A program made the translations under genes and the position numbers. A DNA stretch of 49,294 bases, taken from the NCBI RefSeq assembly GCF_014696435.1, contig NZ_JACJQG010000073.1, positions 1-49,294 on the forward strand, read 5' to 3'. Each line of letters begins with the position of its first letter. The first letter of the stretch is position 1. The DNA is from Calothrix anomala FACHB-343 (GTDB lineage: Bacteria > Cyanobacteriota > Cyanobacteriia > Cyanobacteriales > Nostocaceae). Of the stretch, positions 17,021-27,195 are shown piece by piece. The notes below the pieces were generated by a model. The model searched no databases and was not told the DNA's origin. It worked only from the letters and a program-made list of their open reading frames with translations.

Positions 17021-18376
17021 ATGGAAATTTCACGTGAAAATCAACCACCCCATCAAGTTGTGATTATTGGTGGTGGTTTTGGTGGTTTACATGCAGCAAA
17101 AGCACTTGCTAAAGCACCTGTAAATGTGACGCTGATTGATAAACGCAACTTTCATTTATTTCAACCACTGTTATATCAAGTAGCCACAGGTAATTTATCA
17201 CCAGCAGATATTTCCTCACCCTTGCGATCGGTATTGAGTAAAAGCCAAAATACTCAAGTATTGCTAGGATCTGTAAATGATATCGATCCCCAAGGACAGA
17301 AAGTCATCCTAGAGAATGAAGCCATACCTTACGATACGTTGATTGTAGCTACAGGCGCTAAACATTCCTACTTTGGTAAAGACGACTGGGAAGAATTTGC
17401 ACCGGGTTTAAAAACTGTAGAAGATGCAATCGCTATGCGTAGCCGGATTTTTACAGCCTTTGAAGCCGCAGAAAGAGAAACCGACGCAGAGAAACGTCGT
17501 GCTTGGTTAACCTTTGTGATTGTTGGTGGCGGCCCTACCGGGGTAGAATTAGCAGGTGCGATCGCAGAATTAGCATATCAAACCCTCAAAGCAGATTTTC
17601 GCAACATCGACACATCAGAAACCAGAATTCTCCTCTTAGAAGGTTTAGATCGCATCCTCCCACCTTTTGCCCCCGAATTATCACAAACAGCAGAAAAATC
17701 TCTCAAAGAATTAGGCGTTTTGGTGCAAACAAAAACCTTAGTAACTAATATTGAAAATGATATTGTTACTATTAAACAAGGAGATAGCGTTAGAGAAATT
17801 GCCGCTAAAACAATCTTATGGGCTGCAGGCGTTAAAGCCTCGCCAATGGGTAAAGTTTTAGCAGAAAGCACAGGTGTAGAATTAGATCGTGCAGGTAGAG
17901 TAATTGTTGAATCAGACTTAAGTATTAAAGGACATGGTAATATTTTTGTAATTGGTGACTTAGCTAACTTCTCTCATCAAGATGGCAAACCTTTACCCGG
18001 TGTTGCACCAGTCGCCAAGCAAGAAGGAGAATATGTAGCCAACCTGATTGCAGAGAAATTACAAGGCAATACCCTGTCACCATTTAACTATAAAAATCAT
18101 GGCAGTTTAGCGATTATCGGACAGAAGTTAGCGGTTGTAGATTTAGGCTTTATGAAGCTGAAAGGCTTCTTTGCTTGGATATTTTGGTTATTCGTACACG
18201 CATACTTTTTAATTGAATTTGACAACAAATTAAAAGTAATAATTCAGTGGGTATGGAACTATATAACCCATAATCGCAGCGCCAGATTAATCACAGTATA
18301 CGAATCACCAACCAAACTTGAAGATAATCCGAGTTATTATTCATCTACTAGCAGTAGACAACCAGTCAAAGTTTAG
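17021..18376 (+). CDS. ndh: Type II NADH dehydrogenase (NDH-2)
   Basis: 451 residues of the NAD(P)H:quinone oxidoreductase family: a non-proton-pumping flavoprotein that passes electrons from NAD(P)H to quinone at the membrane face. Seen: an FAD Rossmann motif IIGGGFGGLHAAKAL (16-30), an NAD-binding motif VIVGGGPTGVELAG (about 166-179), FQPLLYQVATG near the quinone site, and the FAD motif NIFVIGDLA. The C-terminal region has a hydrophobic stretch (FFAWIFWLFVHAYFLI) that fits membrane attachment. AGGAAA lies 9 bp before the ATG. Cyanobacteria carry several paralogues (ndbA-C) and I cannot say which this is. Confidence 0.9.
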   Translation: MEISRENQPPHQVVIIGGGFGGLHAAKALAKAPVNVTLIDKRNFHLFQPLLYQVATGNLSPADISSPLRSVLSKSQNTQVLLGSVNDIDPQGQKVILENEAIPYDTLIVATGAKHSYFGKDDWEEFAPGLKTVEDAIAMRSRIFTAFEAAERETDAEKRRAWLTFVIVGGGPTGVELAGAIAELAYQTLKADFRNIDTSETRILLLEGLDRILPPFAPELSQTAEKSLKELGVLVQTKTLVTNIENDIVTIKQGDSVREIAAKTILWAAGVKASPMGKVLAESTGVELDRAGRVIVESDLSIKGHGNIFVIGDLANFSHQDGKPLPGVAPVAKQEGEYVANLIAEKLQGNTLSPFNYKNHGSLAIIGQKLAVVDLGFMKLKGFFAWIFWLFVHAYFLIEFDNKLKVIIQWVWNYITHNRSARLITVYESPTKLEDNPSYYSSTSSRQPVKV

Positions 18377-18384
18377 AACATAAA

Positions 18385-18420
18385 ATAGGGGAGCATCCCA
18401 ATGTTGATGCAATCCCCTAT
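18385..18420. terminator. Hairpin after ndh, possible terminator
   Basis: ATAGGGGAGCATC pairs with GATGCAATCCCCTAT with a two-base bulge and an 8-base loop, starting 9 bp after the ndh stop. No T-run follows, so termination is uncertain. Confidence 0.4.
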
Positions 18421-18566
18421 GAATAGAAATCCTATTGGATATGTCAACAAAAAGGACAAGTAAGACAAGGAAGATGGGTATTTGTGAATCTTTTAGGATT
18501 GCTATATATACTAGAGTGCATGGCATTGCCCATTGGTGTCAACTTAACGTGAAACCCGCTTGGTGG

Positions 18567-18680
18567 CAAGGTTTTGCCCTCACCCCCAGCCCCTCTCCCA
18601 GAGGGAGAGGGGAGCCTTTTATTAAATTCCCCTTCTCCCAAGGGAGAAGGGGTTAGGGGATGAGGGCGAGAGGGTTTTGC
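18567..18680. repeat. Palindromic element with two G/C-rich hairpins
   Basis: Outer inverted repeats (GCAAGGTTTTGCCCTCA... and ...TGAGGGCGAGAGGGTTTTGC) enclose two perfect hairpins: CCCCTCTCCC/GGGAGAGGGG (18590-18612) and CCCCTTCTCCC/GGGAGAAGGGG (18629-18652). Non-coding; a dispersed-repeat type common in Nostocales genomes. Confidence 0.75.
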
Positions 18681-18775
18681 ACAACGCCTACCCTATATAG
18701 CTTTTAGCTTAAGTTGACACGTATGGGCATTGCCACACCCCTACCATCTGTTGTATTCTTCTTGAAAATAGTATG

Positions 18776-18821
18776 ACTATTGACCATTGACCATTGACTA
18801 TTGACTATTGACCATTGACTA
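18776..18821. repeat. STRR of ATTGACC/ATTGACT heptamers
   Basis: About six heptamers, running into the 3' end of the convergent receiver-kinase gene. Confidence 0.85.
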
Positions 18822-19943
18822 AACAGGCAAATTCACAATAAAAGTCGTACCAATTCCCGGCTTACTAGCAAAAGATATCTCTCCACCATGTAACTCTACA
18901 TAATGTTTGACAATTGCTAGTCCTAAACCATTACCGGGGATATTACCGACATTACTACCTCTTTGAAATGAAGTAAATAAATTTTCTTGATCCGCTTCAG
19001 GAATACCAATACCTTCATCCTGGATACGAAAAATTACTTCTCCCGGAACATAAAAAATTTCAAACTTGACTGTACCCCCTTGCGGTGAATATTTCACAGC
19101 ATTAGTCAACAAGTTAGTCAGGATATGGCGTAGCATTTTTTCATCTACGCTGATTAACTGGGGAGTTTGGGAAATTATGGGATTATTTGTAATGCTGTAA
19201 CTACCTATAGATTTAAAGATAATATTGTGATTAGTATTAGCACCAAGTTGAATATCTGTTACCAAATTTCGGCAAAATGTTTCTAAATCTATTGGCTGAG
19301 GCTTAAACTGATTTTTATCTATTTCTGCTTTACCAATTAACAAAACATCATTTAACAAATTTTCTAGGTGCTGTACAGATTTTTGAATATGATTGAGGTA
19401 TTCCTCTTTTTTATCTGCATTTAATTGATGAGAATGATCTGTCAGTAATTCCGCACAAACAGAAATACTATTTAAAGGATTACGAAATTCATGACTGAGC
19501 ATCGAAAAAAATTGACTTTTACTTTTTTGGCGTTCTTTCTCTTGTTCTAAAGCTTCCCGCATCACAACTTCTTTTTGATGCTTGTTCAAAGCAATCTCAA
19601 TAGTAGTGATTAATTGATTTTCTTCAAAGGGTTTCAGTATATAGCCAAATGGCTGTGTAGTTTTTGCCTTTTGTAAATTACTTTGATCGGAGTAAGCGGT
19701 TAAATAAATCACTGGTATATTAAACCGACTATTAATTTCCGCAGCAGCTTCTATACCACTCATCTTCCCTTTCAACATCACATCCATCAACACCAAATCC
19801 GGTGCAAATTCTTCTGCTTTGGCTATTGCTTGTTCTCCATAAGCTGCAATTCCGGGAACGATATAGCCTGCTTGTTGTAAGCAAGATTTAATATCAGCAG
19901 CAATAATGATTTCATTTTCAACAACCAGGATTTTTTCTTTCAT
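18819..19943 (-). CDS. Receiver-histidine kinase hybrid
   Basis: 374 residues: an N-terminal receiver (Asp54 in LVLMDVML, Lys in YILKPFEE) followed by a short coiled coil, HisKA with His151 (SMLSHEFRNPLNS), and an HATPase with N-box LTNAVKYSP, G1 IQDEGIGIP and G2 GNGLGLAIV. No membrane helices, so it is cytoplasmic. The receiver-first layout suggests that it is phosphorylated by another kinase, most simply the CBS-PAS kinase whose gene ends 14 bp upstream. AGGAG precedes the ATG at a rather long spacing (about 12). Confidence 0.9.
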   Translation of the reverse strand: MKEKILVVENEIIIAADIKSCLQQAGYIVPGIAAYGEQAIAKAEEFAPDLVLMDVMLKGKMSGIEAAAEINSRFNIPVIYLTAYSDQSNLQKAKTTQPFGYILKPFEENQLITTIEIALNKHQKEVVMREALEQEKERQKSKSQFFSMLSHEFRNPLNSISVCAELLTDHSHQLNADKKEEYLNHIQKSVQHLENLLNDVLLIGKAEIDKNQFKPQPIDLETFCRNLVTDIQLGANTNHNIIFKSIGSYSITNNPIISQTPQLISVDEKMLRHILTNLLTNAVKYSPQGGTVKFEIFYVPGEVIFRIQDEGIGIPEADQENLFTSFQRGSNVGNIPGNGLGLAIVKHYVELHGGEISFASKPGIGTTFIVNLPV

Positions 19944-19957
19944 ATTTTTGTCTGCTC

Positions 19958-22156
19958 CTAGTTTTGTTCGCTGAAGGTTATGCTAAATTTAGCGCCAGAA
20001 GAATTATCAAGAGTTATTTTCCCTTCTAATTGATCTACCAGGCTCCAAACTAATTGCAAGCCGAGTGATTCTTGTTTATATATTTCTACATCTTTAGATA
20101 AACCTACACCATTATCGCTGACGATTAACGAGTAATTATTTTGTGAGGTTTCGATTAATTCTATACATATAGAACCTGGTTGAGTATTGACAAAAGCATA
20201 TTTGATGGAATTGGATACCAACTCATTAATAATTAATCCACAATAAATTGCAGTATCAATTTTTAAATAAATTTTCTGAATATTCATTTGGATATGAATT
20301 TTCGTATTAATTCCATAGGAACGTAAGAGATTATTAACTATGCTTTGGATGTAATCAGAAACTTCAATTTTGGTTAAATCATTAGCTTGATATAAGATTT
20401 CGTGAATTATTGCCATAGCTCGCACTCGATTATGACTATCTTGAAACACTTCTAAAGCTTGTTCATCATTAATATATCTAGTTTGCAATCGTAATAAACT
20501 AGAAATTATTTGTAAATTATTTTTCACTCGATGGTGAATTTCTTTTAATAAGATTTCTTTTTCTTTAAGGGAGATTTTAAGTTGATTTTCTGCCTGGATA
20601 TGAGCGCTAATATCAGTATTTGAGCCAGCAATAAAACTTTCTTTATTTTGGAGATTGCACAGAATTATCCCCCGACTTAAAAACCAAATATAGCTACCAT
20701 CTTTTTTGAGCATCCGATGTTCAATTTCGTATTTAGATGTGATTCCTTCTAAATAAGCTGTGACAGCATTTTTTACTAATTCAACATCATCAGGATGGAC
20801 AAATTTTAACCAATGATCGTAAGATTTAGGTGTTTCTTGCTCTGTATAGCCAAGCATGGCTTGTAAATTAGGATCTATATAAATTTTATTGGTTTGAATA
20901 TTCCATTCCCATATCCCAACTTTTCCTGCTGTAATCGCACGAATATATCTATCTTCACTGACTCGCAATGCTTGTTCTACACGTTGACGTTCGCTAATTT
21001 CTTGTACTAAACGGTGATTAGTATTTTTTAATTCTTTAGTTCTTTCCTCAACGCGAATTTCTAATTCTGCTTTGGCTGTTTGCAATGCTTCTTGTGCTTG
21101 CTTGCGTTCAGATATATTGCGGATAATGGCGATAATTTGATGGCGGACTGATGGTAATAAGCGTGCTTCAAAAGTTTGATTTATATCCTCGTTAACTAAT
21201 GCATACTCAATATCTACAAGGGCGTTTTTATGCTGGACATTTAAAAGCGCTTCGATAAATTTATAGCCAATCTTTTCTGGTAAGATATCTTGAATTCTTT
21301 TTCCTAAAGAATCTGTTGTTAATAGATAAAAATCGCTAATATTTTTCGTGTAATAGCTCATAATCGTGCCATCATAATCCAGGCGAAGATATAAATCGGG
21401 AAAAGCTTGAAATATTTCTTGGAGTTCAGATGTTGTTTGTAAAAGTTGTGCTTCAGTCGTGATGCGATCGCATATTTTTTGCTGTAATCTTTTATTAAGA
21501 TTTAATAATTCCGCAGTGGCTTGCACAATGTGCTTTTCCTCATCTTCTTCAGCTTTTTTAAAGCTCATTTCTAATGCACAACGCTGGGCAATTTCTAATT
21601 GTAAACTTTCCTGGAGTTTGGCTACTTCTGTTTGTAAACCAACAGCTAGGCTTTCTGGTGTAATAATTCCTAACAATTGTCCTTGCTCGTTGACAATTGG
21701 TAATTGACGGATGGCATATTCATGCATTAAATATAGTGTTTTATTAGCATCAAAATCTCTTTCTAAAGTAATGATAGGCTCCTGCATAACTTCAACAGCT
21801 TTAACTGTAGCCAAATTAATCCCCGAATTAATTAACCGGATAATATCCACAATCGTTAACATACCTAACAATTGCAATTTATCTACTATATATATGCAAT
21901 CTATGGGCAATTTAGATTGATAATTTTGGGGATTTATTTTCGTAATTTCTACAGGTTTTAATGTAGGTGCTGCTTTACCTGCAACCATTCTTACTTGACG
22001 GCGAACGCTTTGAAATTTCTGGGCAGTAACAAACGCTCCACTATCTATATATACAGATACCCCTAATTGTCCCATGCAAATCATAATATCTTGTAATGAA
22101 GTGTGAGGAGCAAAAGTCAAAACAGGGCTTTGAATGGCATAGTCTAATACGCGCAT
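19958..22156 (-). CDS. CBS-PAS-HisKA_2 histidine kinase
   Basis: 732 residues. N-terminal tandem CBS domains (about 1-180, with an insertion; IRQLPIVNEQGQLLGIIT is the second) usually bind adenosine nucleotides. A long coiled coil, a first PAS (about 235-345) with PAC, a second coiled coil, a second PAS (about 400-525; VGIWEWNI, PDDVELV) and a HisKA_2 dimerisation box (LLKEIHHRVKNNLQIISSLL, His541/His542) then a short HATPase (LVSNSIKYAF, VSDNGVGL) follow. Soluble and cytoplasmic. It is the first gene of a two-gene operon with the receiver-kinase hybrid. Signal unknown. Confidence 0.9.
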   Translation of the reverse strand: MRVLDYAIQSPVLTFAPHTSLQDIMICMGQLGVSVYIDSGAFVTAQKFQSVRRQVRMVAGKAAPTLKPVEITKINPQNYQSKLPIDCIYIVDKLQLLGMLTIVDIIRLINSGINLATVKAVEVMQEPIITLERDFDANKTLYLMHEYAIRQLPIVNEQGQLLGIITPESLAVGLQTEVAKLQESLQLEIAQRCALEMSFKKAEEDEEKHIVQATAELLNLNKRLQQKICDRITTEAQLLQTTSELQEIFQAFPDLYLRLDYDGTIMSYYTKNISDFYLLTTDSLGKRIQDILPEKIGYKFIEALLNVQHKNALVDIEYALVNEDINQTFEARLLPSVRHQIIAIIRNISERKQAQEALQTAKAELEIRVEERTKELKNTNHRLVQEISERQRVEQALRVSEDRYIRAITAGKVGIWEWNIQTNKIYIDPNLQAMLGYTEQETPKSYDHWLKFVHPDDVELVKNAVTAYLEGITSKYEIEHRMLKKDGSYIWFLSRGIILCNLQNKESFIAGSNTDISAHIQAENQLKISLKEKEILLKEIHHRVKNNLQIISSLLRLQTRYINDEQALEVFQDSHNRVRAMAIIHEILYQANDLTKIEVSDYIQSIVNNLLRSYGINTKIHIQMNIQKIYLKIDTAIYCGLIINELVSNSIKYAFVNTQPGSICIELIETSQNNYSLIVSDNGVGLSKDVEIYKQESLGLQLVWSLVDQLEGKITLDNSSGAKFSITFSEQN

Positions 22157-22951
22157 AATGGCAACTTCTAAATTACATATTGATAACTAGAACCAGTAGC
22201 CTAGTGAAATTTTTAAGCATGGAGAAATTGTTTAAATCTTATTAACCAGATTCTGTCTAGAAGAATTATTGAAATATGTTGCTACTTCAAGATTGCCAGT
22301 AATTTCAGCAATCAGTTTTCAAATAAATTAAGCAGGCGAAAGAATTTTGACTGCTACAATTCTCATGGCAGTATTAGATATATAGCAATCTGAATTAATT
22401 TTGGCAAAAAATCTCAGTTTTTATAGCATTTGTAGGCATTACCAACCGCAACCCTGATAGGTAAATCATCGCCCTACTTCAGTATGATTTCATAACTCAA
22501 CTAGTCATCCTACTAATTTATTAGCCATAAAGATACTGCGGTTATGTAGATGTATGTACTGTAATCCAACAGACTTAAAAGATGCTTGATGACCATAATT
22601 GATAACATTGCTACCCTGATTCAATAAAGATGCATTTTTCAGTCACATAAAGTTTATATTTGCCAAATTTAACAAAATATAAATTCTTTGATGACACTAT
22701 CCTGTAGTCAGCTTAAGTCATAATTAATATTATCGCTTCAGGATTTTTACTTAGAAAATACGAATAGTATGAGAGTAAATTTAATAACTTCACCTGATCT
22801 AGTGACAATATTTACGTATAGCAACAAAGATTGTGGTTGCATTTGTCAGGGTTTTTTGTTAAGAGAACTGAGTGCCCTGATGTCAAATTACTCAGCAATT
22901 TTTTCGGGAACTTAACCAGTAAATTAGAAATAAGGCGTAAAAAATAAACTG
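22157..22951. other. 795-bp AT-rich divergent intergenic region
   Basis: Separates the sensory operon (minus) from glcE (plus), so both promoters should be here. I see no gene, no tandem repeat and no clear hairpin, which is unusual in this repeat-rich window. A GTA-N8-TAC match to the NtcA consensus lies at 22546-22559 but has no good -10 box behind it. Confidence 0.5.
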
Positions 22952-24238
22952 ATGAATGCGATCGCATCTTATCTAGCATCTATCGTTAATGAAGAAAATG
23001 CTGTCTATCCTTGGGAAAATCTCGAACCCAAGCTTAAAGAATCTATCCAAAAGGCAATGGCTGTGGGTAAAACTCCCAGTTGTCTTGTCTACCCCCGTAC
23101 CCAAGAACAACTAGCTGCCATTGTTGCACAAGCGGCTCGGCAAAATTGGCGTATCCTTCCCTGTGGTAGTACTAGTAAACTTAGCTGGGGAGGTTTAGCA
23201 CAAAACATTGATGTGGTAGTAAGTACAGAACGCATCAATCGGCTAATTGAACACGCCGTAGGTGATTTAACGGTGACAGTAGAAGCGGGGATGAAGTTTT
23301 CCCATCTTCAAGAAATTTTAGCTAAATCTCGCCAATTTCTCGCCCTCGATCCCACCGCACCAGCTTCTGCCACAATCGGCGGTATCGTCGCTACTGCGAA
23401 TACAGGTTCCCTGAGACAGCGTTATGGTAGTGTCAGAGATCAGTTGTTAGGGATTAGCTTTGTCCGTGCTGATGGTGAAATCGCCAAAGCTGGGGGAAGA
23501 GTGGTGAAAAATGTCGCCGGCTATGACTTGATGAAATTATTTACCGGTTCTTACGGCTCATTGGGAATTATCACCCAAGTCACATTTCGAGTTTATCCCC
23601 AACAAGAAGCATCCGCAACGGTGGTATTAACTGGCGCAGCTGAAATGATATCTCAAGCGGCGGAGACTTTGCGCGGTTCGGCGTTAACACCCACCCAAGC
23701 TGATTTATTATCGACAAAGCTAGTATCTAACCTGAATTTAGGTACAGGATTAGGATTAATCGCCCGGTTTCAAAGTATTAGCGAGAGTGTCAACGAACAA
23801 GCCAACCGTTTGTGGGAAGTTGGGCAACAATTAGGATTAAAAGGGATAATATATCAAGCTGAGGATGAAGCTAATCTATGGCAGAGATTGCCAGAACAAA
23901 TGCATTCTGCTGCCACATCTTTGCCGATTACTTGCAAAATAGGAGTATTACCAAGCACGGCTTTTGAGATTTTAAATCAAGTCGAAGTAGGAATAATTCA
24001 CATTAGTAGCGGCTTGGGTTTATTGTGTTTAAATAATCAAAAGCAAGCTCTAAAATTGCGAGAAATATGTCAAGTAAACAATGGTTTTTTGTCGATTTTA
24101 GAAGCACCAGCAACAGTAAAAGAAAAATTAGATGTGTGGGGATATAAAGGTAATGCTTTAGGATTAATGCGCAAGATTAAATCACAATTTGATAGCAAAA
24201 ATATTTTCAGCCCCGGTCGATTTGTAGGAGGGATTTAA
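22952..24238 (+). CDS. glcE: Glycolate dehydrogenase FAD subunit GlcE
   Basis: 428 residues of the FAD-binding PCMH-type oxidase family. The FAD domain shows LPCGSTSKLSWGG, LTVTVEAGMKF, LALDPTAPASATIGGIVATAN, and GRVVKNVAGYDLMKLFTGSYGSLGIIT, all typical of GlcE. The protein ends with NIFSPGRFVGGI as in GlcD/GlcE. In glycolate dehydrogenase GlcD, GlcE and GlcF oxidise glycolate to glyoxylate, the photorespiratory step that replaces plant glycolate oxidase. GlcF follows after 157 bp; no glcD is in the window. The ATG overlaps a HIP1 site and lacks a close Shine-Dalgarno sequence. Confidence 0.85.
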   Translation: MNAIASYLASIVNEENAVYPWENLEPKLKESIQKAMAVGKTPSCLVYPRTQEQLAAIVAQAARQNWRILPCGSTSKLSWGGLAQNIDVVVSTERINRLIEHAVGDLTVTVEAGMKFSHLQEILAKSRQFLALDPTAPASATIGGIVATANTGSLRQRYGSVRDQLLGISFVRADGEIAKAGGRVVKNVAGYDLMKLFTGSYGSLGIITQVTFRVYPQQEASATVVLTGAAEMISQAAETLRGSALTPTQADLLSTKLVSNLNLGTGLGLIARFQSISESVNEQANRLWEVGQQLGLKGIIYQAEDEANLWQRLPEQMHSAATSLPITCKIGVLPSTAFEILNQVEVGIIHISSGLGLLCLNNQKQALKLREICQVNNGFLSILEAPATVKEKLDVWGYKGNALGLMRKIKSQFDSKNIFSPGRFVGGI

Positions 24239-24395
24239 ACAATTCAAAATTCAAAATTCAAAATTCAAAATTAAGAATTCTATTTGACTTTGTCCCCATG
24301 ACGCCAGTTGCTACAACGGGGGGGGAACCCCCGCAACGCACTAGCTCCCCAATGCCCAATGCCCAATGCCCCATGCCCAATGACTATTGACTAAT
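24239..24395. repeat. Two STRRs and a GGGGG hairpin between glcE and glcF
   Basis: AATTCAAA-type units at 24239-24276, a hairpin around GGGGG GGGAA CCCCC with flanking GTTGC/GCAAC near 24308-24335, and CCCAATG heptamers at about 24350-24384. All lie within the presumed glcE-glcF transcript and may affect coupling. Confidence 0.8.
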
Positions 24396-25751
24396 ATGCA
24401 AATTTCCGAAAATTCTGTTAATAACACGGCAAGTTTAAAAAATTTACAAGGGTTTGATCCTAATCATCCCCCAGAACCAAAGTTAATTGATAGTTGTGTA
24501 CATTGTGGATTTTGTCTCTCAACTTGTCCGAGTTATCGGGTATTAGGTAAAGAGATGGATTCGCCTAGAGGGCGTATCTATTTAATGGACGCCATTAATG
24601 AGGGAGAAATTGCCCTGAATACGGCAACTGTAGAACATTTTGATTCTTGTTTAGGTTGTTTGGCTTGCGTGACAACTTGCCCTTCTGGGGTGCAATATGA
24701 CAAGTTAATTTCAGCAACTCGTCACCAAGTAGAACGCAATTATACGCGCAGTTTACCAGATACATTAGTGCGGAAATTGATATTTTCTCTATTTCCTAAT
24801 CCCGATATTTTGAGAATATTACTTGTGCCTTTGATGGCTTATCAAAAGTTGGGTTTATCGAAATTTGTCCGCGCTACTGGTGTACTCAAAAATATCTCTC
24901 CCCGGTTGGCAGCAATGGAATCAATTCTGCCAGAAATTACGCTGAAAACTTTTCAAAATAATTTACCGACGGTGATTCCTGCTAAAGGTGAGAAGCGTTA
25001 TCGAGTAGGGGTAATTTTGGGATGCGTACAACGGCTATTTTTCTCGCCTGTGAATGAAGCAACGGTACGGGTGTTGACGGCGAATGGTTGTGAAGTTGTC
25101 ATCCCTCAATCCCAAGGTTGTTGTGCGGCGCTTCCCGAACATCAGGGACAAACCGAACAGGCGAAAGCTTTAGCCAGACAGATGATTGATAGTTTCGCTA
25201 AGACTGATGTCGATTTCGTAATTATCAATGCGGCTGGTTGCGGGCATACTTTGAAAGAATACGGTCATATTTTAGCCGATGACCCAGAATATCGGGAAAA
25301 AGCGCAGCAATTTGCAGCTAAGGTGAAAGATGCCCAAGAGTTTTTGGCAACGGTGGGGTTAACGGCGAAACTGTTACCCATTACCGATAAACCTGTGAAT
25401 TTGGTTTATCAAGATGCTTGTCATTTGTTACATGGACAAAAAATTAGCGTTCAACCGCGTCAATTATTGCGCCAAATTCCTGGGGTGAAGTTAAAAGAAC
25501 CGTTAGATGCAGCTTTATGTTGTGGCAGTGCGGGTGTTTATAATATGTTACAACCGGAAGTTGCTGAAGAATTGGGACAGCAAAAGGTTCAGAATTTGCT
25601 GAATACTGGTGCGGAGTTGATTGCTTCGGCTAATCCTGGCTGTACGTTGCAAATTACTAAGCATTTGCATTTGCAGGGTAGGGATATTGCGGTGATTCAC
25701 CCAATGGAGTTGTTAGATTATTCGATTCGGGGTGAGAAGTTGCTAGCTTAA
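24396..25751 (+). CDS. glcF: Glycolate dehydrogenase Fe-S subunit GlcF
   Basis: 451 residues. Two 4Fe-4S clusters: CVHCGFCLSTC (Cys34, 37, 40, 44) and CLGCLACVTTC (Cys85, 88, 91, 95). Two CCG domains follow (CCAALPEHQG and CCGSAGVYN), as in GlcF and heterodisulfide reductase HdrB-type proteins. It passes electrons from GlcD/GlcE flavin towards the quinone pool at the membrane. The frame also starts with a TTG three codons earlier, but I prefer the ATG at 24396. It belongs with glcE. Confidence 0.9.
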   Translation: MQISENSVNNTASLKNLQGFDPNHPPEPKLIDSCVHCGFCLSTCPSYRVLGKEMDSPRGRIYLMDAINEGEIALNTATVEHFDSCLGCLACVTTCPSGVQYDKLISATRHQVERNYTRSLPDTLVRKLIFSLFPNPDILRILLVPLMAYQKLGLSKFVRATGVLKNISPRLAAMESILPEITLKTFQNNLPTVIPAKGEKRYRVGVILGCVQRLFFSPVNEATVRVLTANGCEVVIPQSQGCCAALPEHQGQTEQAKALARQMIDSFAKTDVDFVIINAAGCGHTLKEYGHILADDPEYREKAQQFAAKVKDAQEFLATVGLTAKLLPITDKPVNLVYQDACHLLHGQKISVQPRQLLRQIPGVKLKEPLDAALCCGSAGVYNMLQPEVAEELGQQKVQNLLNTGAELIASANPGCTLQITKHLHLQGRDIAVIHPMELLDYSIRGEKLLA

Positions 25752-25761
25752 ATATTTTAGA

Positions 25762-25782
25762 GGGCATGGCACTGCCATGCCC
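25762..25782. terminator. Perfect hairpin between convergent genes
   Basis: GGGCATGGCA and TGCCATGCCC, 10-bp perfect stem around a single C, 10 bp after the glcF stop and facing the convergent aminotransferase gene. No T-run, so it may be only a repeat; related sequence GGCACTGCCATGCCC recurs near 42700. Confidence 0.4.
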
Positions 25783-25833
25783 CTACAATTTGTTGCATTC
25801 TTTTGGCAAATTGGTATCAATTGACGTTGATGA

Positions 25834-27195
25834 TTACACGGCAATTTCTTTTAAAGCGTGTAATACTCGCTCAACTTCTTCCATTGTGTTGTAGTGGGTG
25901 AATCCCAGCCGCACTAAGCCGCCGGTAGCTTCTACGCCTAATTTTTCAGTTAGAGCGATCGCATAAAAATGACCATACCATGCAAATATACCGCGATCGC
26001 ATAATGCTTTGGCAACTGCTTCCGGTGTTTGTCCCGCTAATCGAAAACCTACTGTAGGAGTGCGGGAAGTAAAGCGTTCTGGGTTGGTAATTCCATATAA
26101 CTCTAAACCGGGAATCCCTAGCAATCCGGGAATTAATTTATAGCTTAATTCTCTTTCATATTGTTGAATTGCTGACATCGCCGCCACTAAAGCAGCGCGA
26201 CGGCTATGATAAGCCGATGTAATGGCGGTTGCAGATGGTTCTGGTGTGGTGAGAAAGCTGGGACAGTGGAATTTTTCGATACCTTCTTTATCGGCTTCAA
26301 TTAAAGCGGAAATTAATTCGTTATCAATGGAAGGTGAAACGTGACAACCAAGTTTTGTTAAATAGTTAATCGCCGCAACTAATCCCGCTAAGGCTTCAAA
26401 GTTTAATGTTCCTGTTTCCCAACGCGATGGTACTTCATCGGGCGCTGGTCTAACTTTATACGGGGTAAATCGTGCCAAATGTTCGCGCTTGCCATATAAA
26501 ATCCCTAGATGGGGGCCAAAGAACTTATACGCCGAACAAGCGAGGAAATCACAACCTAAAGCATGGACGTTAATTGGTGCGTGAGGTACGTAATGAACGG
26601 CATCAACAAATACTAAAGCACCTACCGCATGGGCGAGGCGAACCACGGCGGCGATATCGTTGATTGTCCCCACTGCATTAGAGGCGAAGCCAACAGCGAC
26701 TAACTTTGTCCGGGGATTAATCAACCGTTCCAATTCAGCCATATCTAAGGTGCAATCTTCGTTATGAAAATCTACCACCTTGACAATTACACCCTTTTCT
26801 TCTAAGGCATACCAAGAAGAAACATTAGCGTAATGGTCAAGCCGCGTCACAATAATTTCATCACCTGCAAGCAGTTCTCTCCCAATAGCGCGGCTAATGC
26901 TAAAGGTGAGGGTAGTCATGTTCGCACCAAATACTATTTCATCACTATGGCATCCTAGCAAATCGGCACTAGCCGCCCGTGCAGCGTTAATTAATGCATC
27001 TGTGCGGACGCTGGTAGGGAAAACCCCGTGAGAATTGGCGTTTGACCTCACTAAATAATCGCTGATAGCATCCAGCACCGCACCGGGTACTTGAGTCCCA
27101 CCGGGGCCATCACAAAAAACTACAGGTTCACCGTTGATAGTTTGTGTGAGGGCGGGAAATTGGGCGCGTATCCATTTTAGGTCTAAGGCTTGCAT
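25834..27195 (-). CDS. Cysteine desulfurase-like PLP enzyme
   Basis: 453 residues of class V aminotransferase fold, matching the cysteine desulfurase-like (SufS-related) branch. Seen: FCDGPGGTQVP near the N-terminus, VFVDAVHYVPHAPI with the PLP-aspartate, the PLP lysine Lys224 in CSAYKFFGPHLG, and TPTVGF plus VRLGFTHYNTMEEV at the C-terminus. The branch lacks the clear catalytic-cysteine loop that I would expect of true desulfurases, so the substrate is uncertain. Start: the frame is open to an ATG at 27237, but CAGGAG lies 6 bp before the ATG at 27195, which I choose. Confidence 0.85.
   Translation of the reverse strand: MQALDLKWIRAQFPALTQTINGEPVVFCDGPGGTQVPGAVLDAISDYLVRSNANSHGVFPTSVRTDALINAARAASADLLGCHSDEIVFGANMTTLTFSISRAIGRELLAGDEIIVTRLDHYANVSSWYALEEKGVIVKVVDFHNEDCTLDMAELERLINPRTKLVAVGFASNAVGTINDIAAVVRLAHAVGALVFVDAVHYVPHAPINVHALGCDFLACSAYKFFGPHLGILYGKREHLARFTPYKVRPAPDEVPSRWETGTLNFEALAGLVAAINYLTKLGCHVSPSIDNELISALIEADKEGIEKFHCPSFLTTPEPSATAITSAYHSRRAALVAAMSAIQQYERELSYKLIPGLLGIPGLELYGITNPERFTSRTPTVGFRLAGQTPEAVAKALCDRGIFAWYGHFYAIALTEKLGVEATGGLVRLGFTHYNTMEEVERVLHALKEIAV

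Noticed and set aside
22546-22559. GTA-N8-TAC match to an NtcA binding site upstream of glcE
   Set aside because: A match of six fixed bases is expected about a dozen times by chance in a window of this size, it lies about 390 bp from the gene, and no proper -10 box follows at the right distance.
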